A stretch of 64,000 bases of DNA from Pteria penguin (Eukaryota; Mollusca; Bivalvia; Pterioida; Pteriidae). Shown here piece by piece: positions 56,591 through 64,000 of the stretch (positions are counted from its first letter, which is position 1; each line of letters opens with the position of its first letter). Position numbers and translations under genes: made by a program. The stretch lies in NCBI GenBank assembly GCA_035048485.1, contig CM068586.1:51760167-51824166 (forward strand), in the 5' to 3' direction. The notes below the pieces were generated by a model. That model worked only from the letters and a program-made list of their open reading frames with translations. It was not told where the DNA came from and searched no databases.

Positions 56591-57529
56591 CTATTTCTAT
56601 ACCTCATTATTTGATTATCGAAAACAGGGCGTCACCATACAAGACCGTGCTCCAAAATATCAAGTAATATTCTGGAAAGGGGTTTCATACTTTCCAAGAA
56701 TATCCTGTCATCTACCGTAGAACTTTCTTTGTAACGATCTCTTGCCTTTGATTCTGTATCACCGTGTGCACATTTTATCTGCTAGTCGACTGGTCTTCAG
56801 CACACACTCATAAAAGGGCCATGTGCTGGCATAGATGTGAAATTAGAACACGATAGGCAGGTAAGGACGGTAATCTGCTACCCAAGAAGATAAAATTGAA
56901 TATATGGAAGTTAAGTGTCGCGTTTGTCATAACTTGAGATGTGTAACTGACCGTTTCTACTGATAAGCAGAACTGTTAAGAAGATACGTTGCTCTCTGTC
57001 GTGTTTTTGATCTTATTAAGTACAGCGTTTTACATTTGGCCGAGTTGATACAGCACTTCTGATATTCACATCAGTGATTCGATTTAAGTGAATGTAGGGC
57101 ATTCTGTGTCCAGTATAATATAAACGTGTACAACCATGAACAACAACCCTTACAGAAATTCTTTAAGGTGATGGAAATAAGAGTTGTACTGCCGTAATAT
57201 TCATTTTGTATGATTAAAATGTTTTTATAAATATTACTGTGCAAACAAATGTTCTTTTCCACTTTCTTTTACAAATTTTGTTGTTACGTTTGTACCATAT
57301 TTATACCATGCCGGAAATTTAATGCCTAATATTTCACGAAAAAGTGTGTAAATTTCGAAGCGGAAGCGTATCTCGGAAGTTCCGTATTCTGAAAGTTTAG
57401 ATTATGTATGAACAGAACGTCGTCAAAATACCCTTATGTTAAAACTGAACTGAGATGCTAGATATGTCTTTTCCTGTAGAGAAAAATGATGAATAAAAGT
57501 TGTTTCGAATACAGAAAATTTACATGTGC

Positions 57530-57575
57530 TAGGAGAGTGGCGCAGTTGTTAGCGACTTGAATCCCAATAATCTGC
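57530..57575 (+). mobile_element. tRNA-like fragment, truncated SINE head
   Basis: 'ggagagtggcgcagttgtta' 'gcgacttgaatccc' resembles an A-box region of a tRNA-derived SINE. No body follows. Confidence 0.35.
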
Positions 57576-57969
57576 AGGAAAAAAATAAATTCGGCAAAAG
57601 ACACGAAAATATTGTCTTCTTAAAACTCTAGCGTCTTGATGATATCGTCTTCACTGTACTTGTTATTGAAATCAGAGTTTTACTTCCCAAAATTAACATC
57701 TTCAGATTTCAAAACGAGGAATTTATACCTACATGTACGGTTTCCATTTTTGTAAAGAAAGGAAATGCGTGTAATTTAATCTCTTCTGGTGTAAGTTTCT
57801 GGTGATGAATATTTGAAAGATGGTCAAAAAAAAAACTTGATGTTTGAGATATGACTGAAAGTTTTATTTTTTGAAATCCAGTTGATAAATGGTAATTTTC
57901 GAGCTCTACATCACTTGTTTATATTCTTTTCTAAGTATTATGTCTTGTTTTTTTTAATCATATTATGAA

Positions 57970-58110
57970 ATAGACGTTCTCTAGGGGGTGGGACTAGTCA
58001 CGCACGAGGCTGTTACGACTGCCAGGTGAACTGACTTTGCCTCTGATTTCAGGGGTGCACTAATTTCAACTTTTGTGCATTGATATGTTCTACAGTTAGT
58101 AACACCAGTT
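57970..58110 (+). repeat. 'ggcacc' family fragment
   Basis: 'gtgggactagtcacgcacga', 'tgcctctgatttcaggggtg' and 'gtagtaacaccagttcc'-type words; a diverged monomer core. Confidence 0.6.
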
Positions 58111-58516
58111 CCCGAGATTATAATACTTTTACCCGTGCTCGACTCCAAACCCGTACTCAGACTCCAAACCCGTACTTACTCGAGTACGGCTCTCGAGTAT
58201 GAGTACGGGTGAAGTTATAAACGCTTTCAAGCACTACTAAAACCCCCATCTTCCTCAAGACCCCCTCAACTAGATTTGACAGGTCACAAAAGATAAGGGG
58301 ACGGTAAATTGGGTAATTCTGATATAAATCGCCATATTTACATTTCGAGAACGGTTGTTAGTATGGTTCTACACAAACTTGAAATTTGCGAGTATATGCT
58401 TGAGATTGGAACACCCTCTCGTGCTCCAATTTTCATAAACCCGATGAATTTCAAGTCGTGCTCGAGTTTGAGCACATACTCAGCTTGGAACGGTAAAAAC
58501 GTTTTATAACCTCGGG
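58111..58516. mobile_element. Foldback/MITE with 'cccgag' ends
   Basis: Left 'cccgagattataatactttt' and right 'gttttataacctcggg' are inverted. Inside are repeated 'cccgtact' and 'tactcgagtacgg' dyads. About 406 bp; no coding capacity recognised. It inserted at the edge of the preceding repeat. Confidence 0.7.
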
Positions 58517-59362
58517 GGCACTTTTATATATGAGCAATTTGAAACCATCAAAAGAAATATATGAATCAAGCAGACAACGTTGGCATATATTAGACTATAA
58601 AACAAAACAGAATGATATATTGGTCTGCTTTATGATGTTTGTTATGCTGTTCAGGGAAATTTCACCTACATAGAAGCGACCTGCTAATCAATATTCTAAT
58701 GCTGCTGTCAAATATTTACACGTGGAGCACAAAGAGTAAAAAAAAAAGTAAAAAAGTAAAAAAAAAAGATCATCAACGTGCTAAATCAGTCCACGGAACT
58801 ATACCAGCAAGTAATATTTGGACTTATGCAGTAAAATGTTCGAACATATTCCATCCGATTATGAATATACGACAGACATATCTATGAATAGACGCGATTG
58901 CATTATAGTCACATATGGCAATGACTGAATAGAAATACTTTAAATAAATAGTTAATTTTGAATGAAAGAAAATAAGTTAAACAAAACTGTATCATTTTGT
59001 ATGATATTAGTTGCATGTTAAGATATAATATTATTGAGAAATATACACCGAAATATATATTTTGGAAAAATATGTTCTCGTAACGAAGAATGAAAATTTT
59101 TCAATCGAACACGTGCATAATGCATTATTTTACTTCCTGATTGTATTGACAACGTTATCTCACGTGCATTTAACGTGCCTTACATTTGCACAAACGTAAA
59201 TGTCTCTATTCCTTTATAGAAATCTCGAATACGTCATGAAATAAAAATTATGCATTTTATAGATATCGTCTCACCTGAAATATTACGTGCGCGTGACGCA
59301 CCTTGTTATTAATATGTTATTTTTATGTAAGTGTGCCAATCAAAGGGATTTTTCCAGTCTGT

Positions 59363-59395
59363 CCCGGATATGCATTGTTGTTTTATAGTATAAAT
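59363..59395 (+). promoter_or_regulatory. Core promoter of protease gene 2
   Basis: 'cccggatatgc' (59363-59373) and TATA box 'tataaat' (59389-59395) lie 64 bp before the ATG, matching protease gene 1 in order and distance. Confidence 0.7.
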
Positions 59396-59452
59396 TGAAG
59401 GAGATTACACATTGAGAATCATTTTACGACAACCACTAACCTTTGTGCAAAA

Positions 59453-59489
59453 ATGAAAACGGGGATCATCTGCCTTGCATTATGTTTTG
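59453..59489 (+). CDS. Protease 2 exon 1: signal peptide
   Basis: Met-Lys-Thr-Gly followed by IICLALCF. The donor is 'tttg|gtaagt'. It is the same length as protease 1 exon 1. Confidence 0.92.
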
Positions 59490-62369
59490 GTAAGTTTTAT
59501 TTTACCTTATAAAATGTTTTTGAAACCTTGCAACTATGTCTTATGAATAGCAATTACAATTAAATGTTTTGTGGTTTAAAAACTTATTGTATTAGATAGT
59601 TGTCCCTCCCCCCGCATAGAAGTACTATGTTTCAGTTGATGCAGTGCTTCATACAGGGTCGAAAGATAGCAAATTCGAACCCTGGCAGTGACTGGATTTG
59701 AACTCTTAATGAGACCCAAGAATACAAAAAGAAAACCAAAAGCTTGTCGTTCTGTCAATCAACAAATAAATGATTATTCTCTTTGCAGCAAATAGCTTTT
59801 TTCATATTTGGTGAATGAATTAATTTTGTTGCAAATTTCATATGGATGTTGTGGATTGAAAAGTTTTGTACTTGATCATTAGATAGATGCCGTTAACATG
59901 AAATGGAAATAATTCAATGTTACATTAAAAAAAAACAAACAAACAAACTTAAGTGTATGTCCTTAACATGAAATAGGCCGTCATCTTTAATCGAATGTCT
60001 TTACAACTAACGTCAGGACTACAGAGAGATTTATTAATCATTGTTATCACGTTGCATCTACTGCAGGTGTACGAATGTATGTGCATGTGTACCGGAATTC
60101 ACACTTTAGTGGGATTCACATTTTAGCACAGTTACGCTTCCTTCTTTGTTTTTACCTCACACCAGGTTTTATCTCCCATCTGGTGACGACAAAGTGTTCA
60201 ATGTTGCAGAAATTAGAAATGACCAGAACACACTGTCGACACGTGCACTGTCCACAATATGCATGCACTTCGCACTAGCTTTGACAGGGATTTATCCATC
60301 ATCTTTACATTCTAACATAAACGTGGTAGATATAATAAAATATAGTACAAAGAGTTAGGGGGAATGTAATTAAGTAAAAAGTAAAAAAGGGGACTATAAA
60401 AAATCAAATAGTTACACATATGATATATATTACAGTTGGTGTCATATATTTGCTTACATTATAAACAAAAACTCAAGAAATAATTAATATATTCATTATA
60501 ATTATAATTATTTAATAATATATATATATTAATATGATTATATTAAAATCAATTTTTACAGGTATTATCCATGTGGATGTCTGCAGCAGTAGAAGGATAT
60601 TTACAAAATACAAGAAAGCTCTCATGCAGCAATCGAAAAGAACATTACCTCTTATTCAAGGTTTGCAAGTCCCACCTAACCCTTTCTTACGAATACCAAG
60701 AACTATTAACCCATTTGCACCGGACTTTACCAACCCTGCTATATCAAGTACACGATTACAAATACCTAATAGATTTAATCCAATTACACCGGACTTGACC
60801 ATGTCTCGTAACCCGATATCACTACCAGTAAAGGCGGGGGACAATATAGTTGCTGTCGTCGGTGGACAAGATGCAATTCATAAACCTATGGTCGTCGGTG
60901 GATCAGATGGCATCCACATCGGTAACTCGCCAGGTGCCGTCATTGATACAACACGCCATGTACCCTGGCAGGCTGGCATTAGATTAGTTGGGCCCGGAGG
61001 AACCTCTTCGGCTCATTGTGGCGGCACTATTCTAACTCAGGACTGGATTTTGACAGCGGCCCATTGCTTCACATCATCGTATGTATTATAAAAGCCAATT
61101 TACGCGCACTACCTTAAATTTCTTAAATAGTTTTTATATGTTTATCAAGATCTGTTAAGCTGAGCATTACATGTGTTGCGTTGATATGACATAGATTTAT
61201 CAATGATATTCATAAATGACGCTAATGAAAAATACGAAAGTAACTGGTGTTAAGTGACTACGGCACTAACAACAATGTAACACAGCGGAAATTCACGGAA
61301 TGTCCTAAAATTCAGAGTTTAGACCAGGTGCCCGTGAGTAGTGGAAGGAGTTAGCATCTCATGATTTATTAGTCACATCAACCCCACCCCCTCATGAATG
61401 AGAACAGATTAGAGAGAAGAGACTACAAGTTATAACATTTATGGACGTGATTAACCGGCAAAGGATGTTAATTTTACCTGGGCGTCTGATCCCATCATCA
61501 TTTGATAATCACTTATTACTTTTGACTGCATGTTTTAGAAGCTCCTTATATTAACACATTATCGTATATCTGAGGGGAAGGTGGTTGGTGGGGTGAATGC
61601 TTTAATATGATTGTGGCATCTGTGTTATGTATGTTATGAAATGCGCAGAGATTTCACCGAACCAGAGGGCTCTTTAACGGGCTAACGTCTACCATCACAG
61701 GAGAGGTACTTACTGACTCATCCGAAAGAAGAAACCGACGAGCCGCTGTTGGCACTCGAACTCGGTGCATCTTGGCCATGAGCTTATGAAAACTCAGTCA
61801 ATAATCCTTGAATTGAATGTTATTATTTGAATTATGAAATTGACAAATGAGTTGATATAAATAAAATTACATTACAGACTACAAATCACAAACAGTTCTC
61901 AGCAAAACATTTTCGGCATTAAAGTTAATAAATGTGTCTTCATTTGATTAATTGGCTAAATATTTCAATGCATAAATGCCTCATCTAAATTGACAAATCT
62001 ATCCCTTGCATTGATTATTCTTTTGTTCATTTTTTATTTTTTGTTTCCTCTTATTAAATGTTAGAAGCTGGGTCAATAGATGCTCGGCTCGTGACCGAGA
62101 GGTCCCGGATTCTACCCCCGCTATGGGCGAACCCGTGTCCCGTCTTTTAGATGAGACACTAAACTATGAGATCTGTTTTCTCGGTAGGTGTGGCACATAG
62201 AGGGTACCTTACTGCTTTGGATGGGTCGGTTGCAAAGGTATAAATTTACATATAATGCAATGTAATGTTGCTTTGTGACTAGAATATATTACAGTTATTA
62301 TTATTATTATTATTATTATGATGATGATGACGATGATGAAGATGATGATGATGATGATTATTATCATCA

Positions 62370-62438
<69 letters not shown>

Positions 62439-64000
62439 GAAAAAGTGTAAATGATTACATCATACGAGTTGGAGACCTTGACAATACGGTCAAAGAGGCA
62501 GATGAACAAGAGTTTAAAGTGTCTAGAATTATAACTCACCCATCATTTAGGCGTAAGTATGGATATACTGACATATACACTAAACTATTACTTTTAAATC
62601 TGTTTGAAAGAAACATAAAATATTTAAAAACTATTTGAAAATATTTCTTTCTAATTCTGATTTCCAGCAATCCATATACGGTGTAGTGAGCCCCCAATTT
62701 CTTTCAATGATATTTCATATTTTTACAACTCTTTGACGGTGTACATTTGTTTACAGGGACAAGTCTTGGAGGGTATGATTACGACATAGCCTTGATTGCA
62801 ATACGCCGCGTCAACAACCGTGGAATTCAGTTTGGAGATAATGTTAGATCAGCCTACATACCTGCGTCGTGGACAACAGTCATTCCCCAAACATCATGTC
62901 TCATTTCTGGATGGGGAAGGAAATCTACAGGTGCAGTAGTAGTAGTAGTATATGCAAGATTTTTAGGACTAGTGTTTAATACAAACACGGGACGCTTACC
63001 TCTTGATTCTGTAAAATTGTTAAAGAATAGGCGGTCACCATGAGTTAAAATATCAGATGAGAGAAGAGGGGATAAGATGGATTGAGCATACAGAGACAAA
63101 TCTAATACGATTTTGCAAAGATTTTTTCGTTTCATGGTTTCTTATACACAGCAATAATTATTTGTAGAAGGAATCAAGTTCCATAATTTGGCATTTGTCT
63201 CTAAACTAAAACGGGTATAACAGTGATAGATATAAAACACATATGCATGATTCAACAACATTATCAAATCTATAAAAACAATACATAGAAGGATTCACAA
63301 AAATATTTGATCACACTGCCGGCTTAAGACGGCCGATCGCATACTTTCAACACGCACGATTAACCTCGATTACGGGCCAATTACCATGAATACAGTGAAT
63401 AGACGCAAAAATTTGCATTAACATTTATTGTACATAAAACGATTGTAAAAGAACAATAACAGAACAAACCTTCATACTATTAATTTTTCATGGCTCAAAA
63501 TGTTATTCCGTGACATTTTAATATCAATGTAAAAAATATGCATGTCACTGGTGTCACGTGACCATGGCACTAACAACAATACACCACAGTGGGCATTCAA
63601 GGACCCCTACATCAGATGCCCGGGAGGAGTAAGCGTCTCATAAATGGCTAGCCACAACCGCCATGAATACCCTTAGATACGGAAGAAACAAATGTAAATT
63701 AGGGCTGTATATATAAAAATGAATGTGAACCAACACCGTGTAGAAAGTTTCATTGCCACATAACATCAGGAAAAAAATATTATAACACTTAAGCTAAACC
63801 CTCCGTGGGGAACTTTTTTAAGAGCTCCACACTGCAAAAGGAATAAGAGTGACATTAATGCAAGCTACAAGTATTGTTTTATTAGGCATTAAGTTTCAAC
63901 TGTATACATATTCCTTTAAATTACCTTTCTGGCTGCCTTATTAATTCTCTGTTTCTTCATGTGCAGTGATAGGAAGTGGTGGAACTAAAGTGTTACAAGT
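59453..64000 (+). CDS. Secreted S1A serine protease, gene 2 (3' truncated by window)
   Basis: Exons 59453-59489, 60562-61078, 62440-62552, 62757-62930, and 63967 onward (cut at 64000). The first 291 residues and part of the next codon are visible. It has a signal peptide of 13 residues (IICLALCFG) and a long Pro/Asn-rich propeptide. VVGG occurs twice (111-114 and 123-126). Catalytic His is at 180 (LTAAHC) and Asp at 232 (YDYDIAL). The Ser exon lies outside, so activity cannot be judged. Exons 1, 3 and 4 equal those of gene 1 in length and phase (37, 113, 174 bp), so this is a tandem duplicate about 10 kb downstream on the same strand. As in gene 1, no Lys/Arg precedes VVGG (Ala and Met here). 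Confidence 0.93.
60562..61078 (+). CDS. Protease 2 exon 2: long propeptide, doubled VVGG, catalytic His
   Basis: The acceptor 'aatttttacag' ends at 60561 and the donor 'tcatc|gtatgt' follows 61078. It encodes residues 14-184. The propeptide has a repeated NP-x-x-PD-x-T motif (62-69 and 85-92), then VVGGQDAIHKPM and VVGGSDGIHIGN, a 12-residue tandem duplication. HVPWQAGIRL and LTAAHC follow. It is 183 bp longer than the gene 1 exon, an exact multiple of three. Confidence 0.94.
61225..61365 (-). repeat. 'ggcacc' family fragment, reverse
   Basis: 'agtaactggtgttaagtgac', 'cactaacaacaatgtaacac' and 'gaccaggtgcccgtgag' are the reverse complement of the 340-bp family core. It lies in intron 2 of protease 2. 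Confidence 0.75.
61640..61795 (-). mobile_element. tRNA-derived SINE, reverse
   Basis: Read on the - strand: 'gctcatggccaagatgcacc' (A-box-like) and 'gagttcgagtgccaac' (B-box-like), then a body with 'gttagcccgttaaagagccc' and 'tggttcggtgaaatctctg'. It resembles the SINE heads near 30700. Confidence 0.6.
62064..62282 (+). mobile_element. SINE-like element
   Basis: The tRNA-like head ('atgctcggctcgtgaccgag', 'aggtcccggattctacc') is followed by 'agatgagacactaaactatg', 'gtgtggcacatagagggtac' and 'gcaaaggtataaatttacat'. The body matches the copies at 6925 and 15598. Confidence 0.72.
62294..62439 (+). repeat. (ATT)n/(GAT)n microsatellite abutting the exon 3 acceptor
   Basis: (ATT)8, then (GAT)n variants, then about 27 ATT repeats run directly into 'attattag' at 62439, so the last repeat unit supplies the AG of the 3' splice site of protease 2 exon 3. 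Confidence 0.95.
62440..62552 (+). CDS. Protease 2 exon 3
   Basis: The acceptor AG is the end of an (ATT)n repeat and the donor 'ggc|gtaagt' follows 62552. Residues 185-222 ([19 protein letters not shown]) match gene 1 at 31 of 39 positions. Phase 2 entry and phase 1 exit match gene 1. Confidence 0.93.
62757..62930 (+). CDS. Protease 2 exon 4: catalytic Asp
   Basis: The acceptor 'ttgtttacag' ends at 62756 and the donor 'acag|gtgcag' follows 62930. Residues 224-280 include [10 protein letters not shown] (Asp232) and CLISGWGR. Confidence 0.95.
63540..63875 (-). repeat. ~340-bp 'ggcacc' family monomer, reverse, nearly full length
   Basis: 'tcactggtgtcacgtgacca', 'catcagatgcccgggaggag', 'atggctagccacaaccgcca', 'ttgccacataacatcaggaa' and 'agagctccacactgcaaaag' are the whole monomer in reverse order, inside intron 4 of protease 2. 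Confidence 0.85.
63967..64000 (+). CDS. Protease 2 exon 5, start only
   Basis: The acceptor 'catgtgcag' ends at 63966. It encodes VIGSGGTKVLQ, matching the start of protease 1 exon 5 ([11 protein letters not shown]), and is then cut by the window edge. Confidence 0.9.

Noticed and set aside
57530..57600. tRNA gene candidate
   Set aside because: An A-box-like stretch is present but no acceptor stem or B box can be paired. Best seen as a SINE head fragment.
62279..62539. Poly-Asn / poly-Ile open frames
   Set aside because: They translate the (ATT)n repeat. Only the frame after 62440, spliced to exon 2, is real.

Overview
The window is animal nuclear DNA, most likely from a bivalve (or at least lophotrochozoan) mollusc. 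It is AT-rich, its genes have many introns, and about half of the non-coding sequence is repetitive. Several dispersed repeats resemble families I associate with oyster, scallop and clam genomes: elements opening with 'agctcacctgagcc' and closing with 'gggcctcttgttt', elements built around 'gggccataact', and a poly-C/poly-G flanked element carrying 'ggtcaaggtcac'. No species can be named without a search.

Region 1 (about 1-30,400, + strand) is one large split gene. Thirteen exons (904-29,673) join in frame through 12 introns with GT-AG ends and matching phase, giving at least 1,368 residues plus a stop. The product is an unrecognised, probably nuclear protein. It has a basic N-terminus, a CxxC...CxxC putative zinc-binding module, coiled-coil-like Lys/Glu-rich stretches, a Cys cluster followed by a helix-turn-helix-like segment resembling those of transposase-derived proteins, Gln-rich coils, and a 684-residue Ser/Gln/Asn-rich C-terminal exon holding ten 7-residue repeats. 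The 5' end may lie beyond the window. The introns carry a 56-bp minisatellite, MITEs, SINE-like elements and a 4.4-kb microsatellite/satellite block (22,980-27,358).

Region 2 (about 30,400-41,580) has no convincing gene. It holds (AT)n tracts beside tRNA-like SINE heads and a 44-bp satellite of about 3.6 kb. That satellite is split by a 1.39-kb hAT-type transposon with terminal inverted repeats, a near-perfect 8-bp target duplication, a BED-finger transposase remnant and its own nested foldback element. A TA-flanked MITE and other small repeats follow.

Region 3 (about 41,580-64,000, + strand) holds two tandem paralogues of a secreted chymotrypsin-family (S1A) serine protease. The first is complete (41,672-49,084, six exons, 322 residues). 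The second starts at 59,453 and runs off the window in exon 5. They share exon lengths 37/113/174, intron phases, a TATA-containing core promoter and all visible catalytic-domain landmarks. They differ in a propeptide that is longer in copy 2, where the VVGG motif is duplicated. Neither VVGG follows Lys/Arg. The introns and intergenic DNA hold a roughly 340-bp dispersed/tandem repeat family, MITEs with recognisable target duplications, SINEs and a decayed transposon.
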